Assembly (NCBI GenBank): GCA_016801885.1
Contig: CM028891.1
Span: forward strand, 13,437,517-13,501,516
DNA from: Toxotes chatareus
Taxonomy: Eukaryota > Chordata > Actinopteri > Toxotidae
DNA: 64,000 nt
Direction of reading: 5' to 3'
The notes below the pieces were generated by a model. The model was given only the letters and a program-made list of their open reading frames with translations, did no database searches and was not told where the DNA came from. This document shows, piece after piece, positions 13,837-27,800 of this stretch. Numbering within the stretch: position 1 is the stretch's first letter; each line of letters begins with the position of its first letter. The translations under genes were made by a program, and so were the position numbers.

Positions 13837-16800
13837 TATTAGCGAGGTGTTATTTATGGACTAAGCATATATACTTTCACTCACCTCTTTGTCTTCCACC
13901 GAATCCTCCTGAGACTGTGGGGGCTTCACTGTTCTGGCAGTTTTGTCCTGTTAATAGATGTTCATTAAAATCCAATTGCTATGTTTTGATGTGTTTTTGT
14001 TTTCTGCATCTAACGAGCACAATTAAAATGTATTCAGTTATTCAATGCTATTGTCTCTGTGGACCTTTAAGGCGTTTTGGCCAAAAACACTAATTAGTGT
14101 CAGATTTCCACTGTAGATTAATTTACTCTTTTCTTTTTTCCACATACACAGACAGGCTCTGGTCTCTCTAATGAGGCCTGTCTAGGTCTGGAGGAGGAGA
14201 GAAGAGAGGAAGTACAGGTGGCAGCTCTCTAATTATGTCCCCAGTGGATGACTACATTACCCAGGTACCCCAGGCCTCTGACAGGTGGGTGGGTGGATTG
14301 GAGATAGACCATCACTGGAATGAATGACAGTCTTAATGAATCATTTCCTCAGTTATTCCATTAGGGAAGGGAGTGGGCCAAAGTCTCTCAACTGTTAATT
14401 ACAGTGGAAGTTTTTCTCAGGATGATACACTTCTGTTGTCTCTGCTCAGTGTAACTGAAATCATTGGGAAGATGTCCAAGCAGGATTTCTTTTTTCTGCA
14501 TTATCTGTGTCCTAAACGTTTTATTTATTTTTCTGCTGTTATAACGCTTTAGTGTTTTCCAGGGGACATAAATTATTGGGTCTGGCTGTCATCCAGCTTG
14601 GGGGCCAGTGTTGTTAGCTGTTGTTTAATCCCAACTGTGATTTGAGCACACAGGTCATGACACTGTGCATTACTCTGTGCTGTGATTTGAATCATGGGGA
14701 AACATAGTTTCACCCTCGTTTTAATAATGTGGGACGAACACAGCAGTGTTACAGCGAATCTTCTGACAACATTGGCTCTGAAATTCAACTGTTGCTGTGG
14801 GAAACAACAATTCAAAGGCCTGAAGTTTGGGCACATTTTCTACAAATATGTGCAGAAACAGCTTTATCCTCTTTTTACTAACATACCTATCATTTTAGTT
14901 TATATAAACTCCTTGGCTAATGTCAACTTTAAATGTATTTCTCCACTCCTGGGCTGTAATGTGTCCATATTCCCTTCATTCCCTCATCCCTGGACTCTCC
15001 TCTTGTTTGAGTAAACAGTAGTTGTCATTTTGAAACGGTCACAGGAGCAGGCCGAAGCTTCCTTGGCAGTGATTACTGTGGAGGGAGTCAGGTCCCATCT
15101 GTTCCCTGTCCACGGGGGATGTTGGGTTAGCCAGCCAGTCTCTACCGCCACCGCCTTCCCCTCCCCTCTCCTCTCCTGCTTAACACCCAGAGAGAGGATA
15201 ATGAGAACGGGGAGAGGGTGCACCAGACATCACCGGGCAGCGTGCGTGTCTGAGATCCCGCTTTGTCCGTCTCGTCCCCTGCGACCCTGTTATATAGACG
15301 CTGGGCCTCAGCTGGTCGCATTTGATCAGAGCCACCAAGAATAATTCCTCCAATGCAGATGAGCTGCTTGACATATGTCTCCGACACTGTGATGCTGATG
15401 GCAGTGGTTGTTGATTCTTGCTCTTCAGTCACATGCAGCGGCACTTAAAGGGTCAGCTCGTCCAAATTATTGTGCTGTCCTCATCAGAAAAATGGCAGCA
15501 TTTATTTTTTGTTTAAGTCCTAAAGTTTGTGTTTTCCTGACACACAACCTCAAAGTCAGTGTTACTGGTAATGGTCACAAACTTAATTACAGACTGATAA
15601 GCAGAAAAAAAACTCTCTTCTCTTATCTGTCTTATCTTGCAGCTCTCTTAGCTCTCTGACAGCACTGTATGTATTTTGGATTGCTTCCTCCTTTCACTGT
15701 TAAACATTCAGCGGCACAAATGCAGGCAGGCCAAAACACAGCTTGAAATATTTAATTACAATATTTCATTAAATGGGAAATCTGGTGGAGGATGCAGCTC
15801 TTGAAATTATTTTTTACCCACCTCTTCAGAGCCAGTGAATCACAGCAAGATGTCAAACTCACTTCTCTGTAAGTGTTACCATTTTCTCTATAACAGAGAA
15901 TCAATCAATCGTTTCTCCCCTGAGAGCAGCTTGGACGAGCCTTTCTGTAAACACTGCCTGAGTTGTGACTGAGAGGCCACCATGATTTGTGCTTTGCCCC
16001 TCCCGGATGACGTCTTTCATTACCTCCCTGCACCTCTTGGCCTGCGGAAAAATGACAAATGTTAATTCTCCATTCAGAGTTACACTGAGCATTGAGTCAT
16101 TTATTTCAGCCTGTTGAAACAAACACTTTGCGACAGCTCTCACTGTCTGGCATGGCTGCAGTCCGCAGTGATACAGCCAGAGACCGGAGGCTTAAAACTT
16201 CACAACTTAACAGTGTGACCAGATGTTCCGGTGACTGTCTCGCGTTTGCGGTGTAACAGATGAGCTCTGGCATCGCACTCTCTGCTGGCCAGAAGATGCT
16301 GAGACACACTCGGGGACACACCCACACAGGCACACAGAAGCAGAGGAAAACTCCTGATGGGCTCTCACTATCTGAAAATGAAATTCCTTTCACTGCGCCC
16401 ACAGAACACAATGTGCTGAGATTTGCATGTGTGAATGAAAGTGTTTTCCCCTTGTATGCCTTCTGAATACTCAATAATGCTGTATTCTCAGTCTTTTAAC
16501 CCTCTGCAAGATTAGTAGCGTTACACAGAAAAACAACAGAGACAGCGTATGTACATTTGTGTAATTTCTCAGTATCACATCCACGTTTGCAGTGTTCGGC
16601 TGATTGCTTTCCCTCCCATACTCACATTAAACAAAAGGCACAACAGCCAGAAAACACCCTGGTTTGTTCCTCTAGGGCAGACTAAGATTAGAGAGTGTAG
16701 CTGGTGAATAAGGTCCTTTTGGGACCCGGGTCAGACTGCTATTAGGATATTGATTTAGACAGAAAATGGACTCAGGTCAGCCTGGCACCAAGACTCTTTG

Positions 16801-17059
16801 CAGGATATTATTTCAGGGGGGAAAAAAACAGATAGTGTGAGTTCAGAGCAAGATTTTCAGTTTTAATTTGCACGTCTGAATTAGTTTATCTCACACGTTC
16901 AGACACCAGAGGAAAAGGAGAAATCATGCCACACCTCATTTACCACCACAACTGATGGATGTATCCATCAATTTTTTTTAAAAGCAATTGATCCTGTCAA
17001 GATACGTACAGTATAAAGTGCATGATATATTAGCAGCAACTTCCTATCAAACATTTGTG

Positions 17060-17400
17060 TCTAGCACATTGTTTAGGTGTCCCAGGACTAACATCTCCTC
17101 CAGCAGTAGTCCTCAGCCCTTGCTGATTGTTCCCCAGTCACCTGACCACCACCTGCCTGCACACCTGCCCCTTGTTTCCCCTAATTTATCACTTTGTATA
17201 TATACTGGTCCATTAGCTCTCTCTCTTTGCCAGATTGTTGTAGGCAGGGAGTTCTTGCCTTTGTTCTGTGTGTCTGTTAATGATCTCTGCCTATTTTTGG
17301 GTGATTTTTACCAGTTCTGCTCAGCCTCTGTGTCCTCCTGCTTTTGTGTCCCGTCTACAACAAGACCAGAACTGTCACACATTTTTCTTTCATGGGCTGT
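17060..17400 (+). mobile_element. Possible solo LTR of a Gypsy-type retroelement
   Basis: The order of signals resembles fish LTRs: a C-rich leader (cacctgcctgcacacctgcc), then a TATA-like tttgtatatatactgg at about 17192-17207, then a short ctctttgccagattgttgt downstream, then a CT/GT-rich tail ending near gaactgtcacac. No internal coding part, target duplication or partner LTR was identified, so this is tentative. Confidence 0.35.
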
Positions 17401-17999
17401 CAGAAGTATATGGCCAGAGTGGAGTCCTTCCTTCCTTCCTGCATAGATACTTAAAACAGTACTCCACTGAAGAAACAAAGAATTAGCAACACCTACGCTG
17501 CAATGCCCATTTCACATACTGTGCAGGTCCACAGTCCATTGAAAATTTCTTCTACATTTGCCCTATTGATTTTGTATTGTCTGAAAGCTCAGAATTAAGT
17601 GGTGTATTGCTGTTTTTAAATGGGATTCTCTTCATTGTGTAACAGTAAAACCTGTCCTTTACAGTATTTAAGAAGACATGTAAAAGCCTCCTGTTCAGAT
17701 TTTAATTATGCTTCATGAATCTCGTCTGTAAAATTAAGAGTACATTCTGCAGAAAGTGTCTGAAGTTATGTAAATTGCTGCATTAAAAGCTCTCTCTGCT
17801 TTCGCAATCCTTATGCCTTTCTTTTATGTGAGAAGTTCATGAATTATGCAACCAGGTCAGTGTGAAAGAGGTGTAAATTTGTTTTTTCTGCTAGTGTGAG
17901 AGCTGCTCAGGGTTAATTCATTTACACTCGTTCATTTTTCACCACCAAACCCCTCCCTGGTCGTCACACACACCTGTATCTGCCTACACGCCTACTCAC

Positions 18000-18001
<2 letters not shown>

Positions 18002-18042
<41 letters not shown>
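18002..18042 (+). repeat. (AC)n microsatellite, about 20 units
   Basis: A perfect AC run of 41 bp preceded by a C/A-rich imperfect stretch from about 17966 (cacacacacctg ... cctacacg). Confidence 0.95.
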
Positions 18043-18046
<4 letters not shown>

Positions 18047-21000
18047 AGGATACAAACAAGCCCAGAGGTCAGAGGGGCAGTGGAGACACAGGAGAAATGG
18101 AGTGAAGCTTTGAGTCACTCACCACCTCCAGTCTCTCAGTGTCCTGCTGCTCCTTCGTACCTGATGGGGACACCTGACTGTTTGATGTGTGTGACAGCGG
18201 TACAGAGAACACCACACCCTGCAGTTCTGATCTGGTCTAATCGTGGACCCACCATCGCGCTCTCCCGCCGTTCCACATCCTGTCACCTGCAGGGGAAAAG
18301 GTCAATCCAGGTAACATCACAGTTCGCAAGGCAGGTAACTCACGATTATTTGCATCGTCCCGAGCAAACATGGCTGCGGTGACACTCCGCCTACTTTACC
18401 CTCTCAGAGCAGTTTTCAAATCCACGCCTCCACACCAGAGGTGGACGCTGCAGGCTTGATGCCAAGAGGTAGCCACAGTGAGTGCATAAGTGCCTTCAGA
18501 CACAGCTCCTCTAATGGTGTTAGGAAGCTCATCTGTGGCTCAGCACATTTCCGGTTCGAGAAAGGATTTTAGGGAGAGAGGGTGGCTTGTTATTATGTTT
18601 TTATATCCCCTAATGTATCTCACAAAATCTTTTTTTTTTCTGAAACATTCGTGTCTATTTAAAGTTCACTTCCATTTTCCATTTACATTTAGGATAAATA
18701 ATAGTTGTGCCCAATGTGCCAGTGACCACCCTCCTTACATTCTCTTTTTCCTGCACTAAAAATTATGCGTTGAACCGTAATTAGATGCAGAATAGTAGCA
18801 TATGAACTTCCATCCATCTATCTAATCGTGTTTTGGCTAGTTATCCAGGTCAGACTTGCAGTGGAAACAGGATAATTACAGCAGCTTTCCTTTTCTCGTC
18901 TCTTGTTGGGGATATCTGGGTGTTTCCAGCCAAGCTGTTGAGAGATTTGGAGTGCCCTGGAACTGCTACTTGTCATGCCTGGAACGCCTCCAAAACAGGG
19001 AAATGAAAATCCTAACAGATGCTTGGACAGTAAGGCCCCTTTCAAAACGCTGAACTCCACACCTCATCATGCAGACTGAGGCAAGCAGGTGAGAGAGGGA
19101 GCAAACATTTCACCGTTCACTTAGTGAACAGCTCTTTCAGCATCACAGTCCGATAGATCGTCTGCACCTAACCAGCATTCAGTCTCACGATCCGTCTTCT
19201 TTTGACACATTAATAAAACCACACGTGTCAAGTACAGAGAACCAGAGAAAGTGAAACAGCTGTTTTTCATTTTGGTGTTTGAATTTTAACTACAGACAGG
19301 TTTGATGTGGTCTAGTCATCAAAAAAAAATATTTGATATTTGTTATTTAGATTATTGCTGTAAAATGTGCTTTAAAGTTTATTGTAATAAAACTTGATGC
19401 ACTCAGACTTCATCCATTATATGCCCAGATCATACAGAGCCAACTCTTTTATGTAACTGACATCTTAAGGCATCTTTAAACTAGAAGCTCGCTCGCGACA
19501 TTGATCAATCAGGTGCTTTTCAATATAATACAACTACATTAAGTACTTTATTCATACTCCACTTATCAGGAGCTAAAAAACAACTCTCATTGCTTTTGTC
19601 TCTTTGTCTTTCTACTCTGTAATCATTTGCCATTGTCCTTTGGTGTCATCATAAATGTCCCTATAATTAGACTGAATAGCACAATTGTTGCACTGATCAA
19701 GGAGGTGCTCGTGTTTTCAATCCACTTTTTAATGCAAGTCCTATTGTTAAATACATAAAATAAAGGGTCTTTCTCTTCCTTTTGACCTCTTTTATGACAA
19801 AAGAAATCCAAGTTAAGCACTCTCACACTCATTCTACGGTGATCCGGAGAACAATATGAACATGTTTGCTTGCTCCAATAACTGCTTCCTCTGAGTGGGG
19901 AGAATTTTAAAGAACACTCAGTTCAGGATCCGAGGATGATGCTTTTGAGAGTTTATTCAACCAAAGTCTAAAAAGAAAACTCTTTACATGTTTTCTGGTG
20001 AAGAATAATCGTAGATATGATAATACTTCAGTCTATCAATCGGTCATCTGGTCCGTATGTGGTCAGCAAGTATAAAGATAAGTTTATCATAAGGTTTAAT
20101 CTAACATAGGCTTTAATGTAACATCAGATTGGAAACTATGAAACAGTAAACATGCAAATATTGTGTGCTAATAGGATTACAAAAGGTAAGAATGTATTTT
20201 TAATGCCCAGTGAACAATCATGGTTTGATGATGAGGTTTTTGAGAGGAGTGTGAAGGCATCTAGATTGAAACTGAGGTGGCAAAATGGTCTTCAGACAGA
20301 AGGGGCAGCTAGGTGACAGCGCAGACAAGATGAGTCCAGCGCGATGGAGGCTATTGATACCGCCACGCTTTTCCCCAAGGAAATAGTATGAGAGGCTTAA
20401 TTCACAGAGTGTTCTCGTGATCGAGAGAGAGATAGGAGCTATAAGAGCTGAAGAAAGAGAGAGGCCGAGAATAAAATTCTGATTTGCACTCACAGGGACA
20501 GATTTAGGCATATGGATATAGAAATATGCCGCTATCATTGATTGTGATTTGTCCATGAGGAGTCACTTCCTGGTTTTCTGATTTAAGAAAGGAAAACAGG
20601 TTGTTTTTCTCCACCTGAAATTTTGAGTCCACTGTTTTAGTTTGAGCTTGTCCCCTGCCACTGACTATAAAACCCTAAACTTTGAGGCTTGAAGTTGTTG
20701 AGCATCTTCAGCTCACCCTAAGATCTGAACTCCTCTCAAAGAAACAGTCAATAATGACTATGAAACATATTTTGTTTTGTCCTCTTTTGAGAAAAATCTC
20801 AAAATATGCCACAAAATCACATTTGACTTACAATGAACCCAACATGTGAGCAAACATATTTGCCTTATAATAAAGTCATATCGTGTGTTTTATGGCCATC
20901 AAACAGCCAAGCTTATCGATGTCTGTTTGATGATCTCCACTGAGGTCTGTTTAATGATCTCCGTTGCTCTCCTCTTGCTGTCTGTCAAAATTCAATTAAT

Positions 21001-24000
21001 TTGTCAGAGGTTATTGGTCTGTCAGTGTACTGCATTTTAATAAAGCTGAAGGGCTTTGATAAGACTTCGTTTTAACAGACAGCAAGAAAGCGATAAAGCC
21101 CGCTTTATTTATTTCCTCCTTTTTATTTTGTCTGGTACAGTCTAGGATTCTCCGGCGCAGATTGATCTGTGCATTAAGGACGCGTCCTTCAAGCCCTCCT
21201 GAAATTGTATCAAGAGTTTTCAGTGAGTACTTCTATCTGAACTACAGTTTGGGTTTTGGAAAAGGACAGCGGCATCCCAGCACTGGGACTGGTCTTCCCT
21301 CGTATGTGCCGTCTCTGTCATGCCGGTATTCTGAGCTGACACGTCTCTTTTCCATCAAAGCGGCACATCTGGCCCTCCTGGAGCTGTAGTCAAATGTCAC
21401 CCAGAGCCCCCCACAGAGTGATGCCAGCCCTGTGTAGGGCTACACCACCAGATATTGAAGCATTTGAGTGTCATTCTTGTGCTGCTGCCCACTGTGATGC
21501 CCATGGGTTATTCTCTCATTGTCCCTTTTAAGAATTGTTATATAACTGTTAAACAGGTTATCATGGTGCAAAAAGCTTTTTTTCCCTGTTGTGACTATCC
21601 TCTATTTTGTGAATAAGCATCAATTCTGAGATTTAATATTATCAGCAGTGGAACAAAATTTTCAGCCTAGTGGTCTAAACCGGTAAGATTTTATGATGTG
21701 CACTAAATGTGAAATGTGCAAATATGCCTGCAAAAACAGAGGAACTTTTGAATTTCATTGGCTTTCAGGTGGATATTACATAACACTAATCCCATCCACA
21801 CCCCAGAACACATGCACATACATATAGTATACATACAGTTTTTCACTTATGACCCTTTAACATCACACACAACACTATATACTGTATTGTGTGCATATTT
21901 GGGTTAAAGCAGTGTTTTGTTTTCTGGTGTTAATTTCTAACCTCATACTTTTCAAGCCTGATGTTAGAAAAAAGTGGAAGAAATGAGCTCTATTTAACCC
22001 CATAAAATGTCAGTGGGTTATTAGAGTTGCAGGTTGCATGCAGGCCTGTGCTGCTGTTTTACAGGGATTCTTGTTATCTAAGGGATACCCTCCAAACATT
22101 ACAGTTTTTCATAAATAACCACTTAGCAGCCACGCACAAACATCACCCACACACATTTCCCAGGGGTGCAGCAATTCTGAGAGACCTTACTTTTCTTCTT
22201 TTCCTTTTCTGTCTTACCATCATTAGCCACAGCAGAGGTGGGTTCAGTATCAGATTTATTTGTCAGTTCTGCTGCCGTTCAGGTAGCTCATTTCTGCAAA
22301 GCTCTGAGGAAACGGTCAGCGCGAAGAACATTTACACCCAGATGGATACTGAGCTACGTGTCCTCCAGCAAGGCTGGTAAGTGCCTCAGGATAAAAATAC
22401 ACACAAGCCCTTTGATCCCCTCAATATTTCATTCACCTCTGCACTCTGTCTTTTTTTTTTTTTTTTTTACATCCATAGAGACTTGATTGAGTAGTTCTCA
22501 GACTGGCCTTGACGGGTTAAGTAGGCCATGAGAAGCAGTTCTCTGCAGGTCTCGGCCCACCGCTAACTCACATTACTAGATACATCTGTTTGGGGACTTT
22601 TCTTTAAAGGCCGATAAGTCATGTTGTCACGGGCACTTTTCTCTGAGTGGAGTCTCATTTTGTACACAGAAGATCATGGAGGACTTTGGGATTGGCAGCA
22701 GCATCTGCAAATAGGTTTTGAATAAAACAACTTGTTCTCCCTTGTCCAAATTGACTCTGGCATGTTCGCTTATTGAATGCCAGATTTTGTGATTCACAAT
22801 TATGAAATCCCACACAGGGCTGTGGTGTTTCCTCTGGGCTAATCATCTACTCATTTGATGTAGGATGCCTCTGTCTTGTTTAGACATCTATTTGATTAAA
22901 AAAAAAAAAAACATAATGTGTTATATTCTGAAGGCACCAAAGGACATACAGTAATGCTGCATAAACTACTGTTTATGGAATAAAAAAAATCAGATCTTTT
23001 TTACATGTTCTATGACTGGAGGCAAACACTTATTAGTTTCATTCATCTTGTATAATACACAGGCACTGTTCAAGTATATTTAGAAACTGGTGACACTCAG
23101 TTTTATTATTAAATAATAAAATAACGTTAGAATAAACTTAAATACAGTACTTTAGTTAATGTATTTAATTTCCACACGTACCAAACAGAGGCAACAAAAA
23201 AATGCACAAAATGAAGTTATTAGTTGCGATTCCAGATGAAAAAAATAAACAAAATCACAGAGAGGTGCAGTGGAAACTCAGAATCAGAACAAAGTTCATG
23301 CATTCATATGTTTGCACATTAAAATATATAATCTATGACTGATCAAAAAACTAGTTTAAAGGTCGTTAATGAAGTCCCAACTGCAGCCACAGTGGTAATA
23401 ATAACTATCTAGGGGTCAAAGACAACCAGCACAGAGTCACAGACGGATGGAGGAATTAGTTAAGCATTAATGCAGGGACACTGCGCCCAGATCCCTCACT
23501 GGTCTAAGGGAAGAGCTCCATCCCATCAGCTTGCATAATTGGGGCAAAGTGAGTTTAGACTTGACTGTCTGGAGGATGAAAAAGAGACAGGTGTTGGAGA
23601 CGTGTGTGTCTTTGTATATGTGTGGAGGATTGTGGGCCAGCTGTTCCTGCTGGACAAGACTTTATTTAAGGCAAGAGTAAATGCCAAAGTGGCCCAGAAG
23701 GTGCCTAATTAAGCCATGTGCTGGCTGTGAGAAGAGCTTAGTGGTCAAACCATTATATCTTCACCTTTCACTTCATCTCCTCCCTGGCCAGGGAGCAGAC
23801 CTGTAATCATTACCGAAATGTTATGGATGAGTCGTTGAGGGAATCCTCCACTATGTTTGCATGAGCATCAATCACGTATTGACTGAGTTTGGCCAAAGAC
23901 AGAGGGCTCCAGCATGTGAGTGGAATATCTGAAGTTTTGGACCAAACCGACTGCCCTTGTCTTAGCTTTATAACAAGCTGTCCGAAGTGTCTGTGCTATT

Positions 24001-24861
24001 AAAGGCTTTCTGTCTGACGCTGTACTTGTCACTGTCCTCTCTGTGTGAAACTAAACCAATGCCATCCAAAAAGGCTTGAGTCAGAGCTGACAACATTTGT
24101 TAAAGTGGACATTCCTTCAGTGCAGGTCCACCTGAAGCTTGTGTGTTACTTGATTGAGAGATATCAGAAATATCTCCCGCTTGTCTGTCTCCCTCTAGCT
24201 TTCAGGAAAGTGGATGTGCAGATAATTAGCATGTGTGTAGGCTGAGCAGGTTGGGTCCCTCGTTTATTTCTCACTTATTCTTCCATTTATTCCTCCTTAA
24301 GCTCAGTGAAGTACAAGTGGACAAATGAATGTCTAACACGGTAGATTGTTGAAGACAAGAAAAAAGTGTGTGATTATATTTCTACCTCTATTTTACTCCA
24401 ATTCAAGGATTTATTTTTTGCTAGTGAAAAAGAACTTTGCATTGACCCATCTATTTTTGGACAGAAATGTTATACATGAAAGCAGATCTAACATTACAGT
24501 TAATATTTTCTCTAGTTAATGTGCTTCCAGGGTGTCGGATTTAAAAAATTTTTAGCACTAGGTTTAGACATTTTTCCGTATGATGTGGTTTCATGCAACA
24601 GGTTCTAGGCTCGACCTTCACTCACACCTCTGGAGTTTTTACTGGCTATGTGAATCACAGCATCAAAGGAAATATAATAAGCTCTCAAAGACAAAAACAA
24701 GCAATTAATTCTCAGTGGAACATCAAATTAGAAAATAGGAGCCGAATGCTAAATTAAACATTGGAAGCCAAGAGACCTGAACCTGTTTTCTGTTTTCAAA
24801 TCAGTCAAGGACCCACTGAGAGGAGGCAATTTCTAAGGTCAAGATATTTGACTGGAGCTAC

Positions 24862-24880
24862 AGTGTGTGTGTGTGTGTGT
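24862..24880 (+). repeat. Short (GT)n microsatellite
   Basis: About nine GT units followed by an imperfect gtgcgt-type tail. Confidence 0.85.
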
Positions 24881-27800
24881 TTGCGTGCACGACTGCGTGC
24901 ATGCAATTGTTCCAACTAGTGGTTTGCATGATTCACAGAGTTGGCTGGCTTAAAAATGATCATACACAGTATATACAAAAACTTTACGCTACAGAATATT
25001 CTTTTCTATGTGCTTTTACAGTGAATTAACTGCTTGATATTTTGCCAGGAGTTATCATCGAGCTCGTTGTGGTCCCCGGCCTTCAACACAGACAGAATTT
25101 GTAAGCTTCTTAAAATGAAAATGAACTCGATTAGGTGATATTAAACATGTTCTGGCATAATGAGGAGTCCAGCCACTGAGCAAATTCAGTTCCTGCTTAT
25201 TCATGAAAGCCTGGCTCTGAGCCCATTCCCGTCTGACTCATCTAATGATTTCTGTAAACTACTTAGCACAAACTAAGTCATTAATTAACGTGATCAACTA
25301 CGGTTTTGATTGTTCACAGCTACTGATGATACATTTGTTTTATGTAAATAGCGTCGTGTGTTTTCACATTCAACAGTTGTCTGTAACCATCTGGTTTAAT
25401 GTCATTACCTTTACAGTATTAATTTCCTCTGGCGATTTAGAAGCCGATAAAAATACTCAGTGTGTTGCTCTGTTGTACAAAAGAAGACCAAAAAACAGAA
25501 GGCCGTCCAGGAGATGTTTGCAAAACCATCATCTGGTTTGTCATTGCCCTCCAGATCGACACATAAGCATTTTCTGATCTAATGCCAGTTTTGACAGGGC
25601 GTCATTGTTAATGTCTTCCAAAGCCCTTTCAGAAAGTAAAACCATGTTTTGATTTTACAATCTTAAGTTTAGGCACAAAAACAAATTGGTTGGTGTTAAA
25701 ATTAGTTCTCCATTAAGTGTAGAAGACCTTCTTCATCGTGGTTACAATAATAACCACGTGGTAAAGATTAGGTGGACGACTACACTCACAATTAAAAGAA
25801 ACTTTCAGCAGGAAATGGAACGGTGGCCCATCCATCTGCCATATTCCTCTGCGCACTTTGTGGCTCTACAATAACGTCACACTATTTCCCCCCTTGCTCT
25901 CAAGGGACAAGAGTCATAATTACTATATCAGCTAGATGGCTTTGACCCTTCAACGTAAGCATATGACGTTTTCAGACATTTACTGAAACGACGGATGGAG
26001 TCATTTTTCCTCAGAGGGAAAATCTCCTTTGCTACTACTGTTTGGCCATGATGATGCAATTTTTACTTTTTTCACTTTAAATCATCTTTATTTCTGAAGC
26101 TCACAGTTTTGAAGAGAAAAAAAAGGGCCTGGTATTTTTCTGTATCCTTTTGCCCTCCCTTGTCTCTCTCCCATTTAGTCTTGCTACTGCACTCAGTCTC
26201 CACGTAAGTTCCTCCTCGCTAAAATAGAGCTCCAGAGCCCTGGAGAGCGGATGCTGAAGTGATGGCATGTCATCGCTGTCCCATATCAGTGACTCACTGA
26301 GGCCTGTGTGCCCCGGCCTGTCACCAGCCTGTCGCTCTCTCTTGCTGGGCCGGTTGGCAGCACGATGTCTCACCACCTTGGCGTTGTTAACACCCGCTTC
26401 AAAAATCCCTACCTCACCCAATGAAAAGTTTCGCAAGAGGAAGCACTTCTAACATACCTGTCTTTCTCCTCATGTCACTTTGCAGCATGCCTGCAACACA
26501 AACCTTTAACTTCAGCATAAAACAAAAGACCACATACACTGTTAAAACACACTGTGTTCATGTTAGTCTCAGTGGAAGACCTGAATGATTTTGTCTGCTG
26601 GTTATTTTTGGTTTATGGCCACAGTCTTTCCCTGTGCCAGAGGGTAGAGTACTTACAAATGTCTGAAAACAGTATTTCCCTACACTGCTGGAAACGCTAT
26701 GTTATGTCATTAGAGGAGACGTACTGAGCACCAGATTTGCGAGCTGTCAGGAACAAGAGGAATAAGGAGGGAAGTGATTTAGTGTGGACTTGGAAATGTA
26801 ACTTAAACAAATAAAAGCTTTATGAGGCGTGGCAGGTGCTGTGGGGCATCCGGTCCTCAGTACTGGGAAAAATATTTAAAACTGTAATTTTTGGGTTAAT
26901 AGCAGCCACAAGTGAGGGCGTGGGTGGCTCTATTTCTTTGTTGCTGATCTATTGTCATGGAAATTGTCAAAATGCAGAGGGATAATATTTTACAAAGCCT
27001 GCCTTGGGCTTGAAAAAATAGGAAGTGGAATTAAATCCATTGTAGGATTAGTCTCCAACATAGCTAAACTTAAAGACCAGTGTCTGCTTGTGTAAGTGCA
27101 ATTTAAACATTAAACATTTAAAATCATTCTTTTAATTAGATTTTTTTTAAGGTAGAGTAGTCAATGAAAAGCCTCTCCGAGTGTCATAGGCTTTTTGATG
27201 ACCGTCATCACGCTCTAAATCATAAAGCCAAATAAGGGGCTCACATATATATATAACAGCAGACACAGATTAGTGAGTTTGACTTGTTGTCATCAATTAA
27301 ACCCCTGCAAGGAATTAACATTTAGAAAAGACGCACGTGTGAAACCCTCAGACGCCCACTGCAGGCTACTGTTTTTTCACCTCAAATTCATTATACTTAG
27401 GTCAGTTTCCATCACAGCCACTCAGCTTTAAAGGTGAAACTCATTAATCTTTAGTAAGAACCTCTCCACCTTGCTGGAGAAGGGTCTTGGACAGGAATGA
27501 TCACAAGATACAGGACATGAGCCTGTCAAGAAAAGAAACTGAAAAACTTGCCAGCAATGTTAAATATTGAAAGGACTACAAGTGTTATACTTAGTCTCAA
27601 GAAATTTAGATGATACATTTATATATGACCATTTATTTCAGTTAATGATATAATCGCAAAAAATAATTTGAAAAGTAATCAGGTTCATGACCCCCCCACG
27701 CCCCCCCGTTGCTATGCCTGTCAAGCTTCCCTGTTCATCTCCGTTTACATTTATTTAGGCTGAACATAAACCTGTTTTGGCACCCTAGCTGCCATCATTA

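Noticed and set aside
16988..17446. 152-codon open frame on the plus strand
   Set aside because: It lies across the possible solo LTR and shows no domain; stop-free length is plausibly due to C/T-rich composition.
18540..18565. Possible tRNA B box (ggttcga)
   Set aside because: The surrounding sequence does not form a tRNA cloverleaf and lacks an A box at the right distance.
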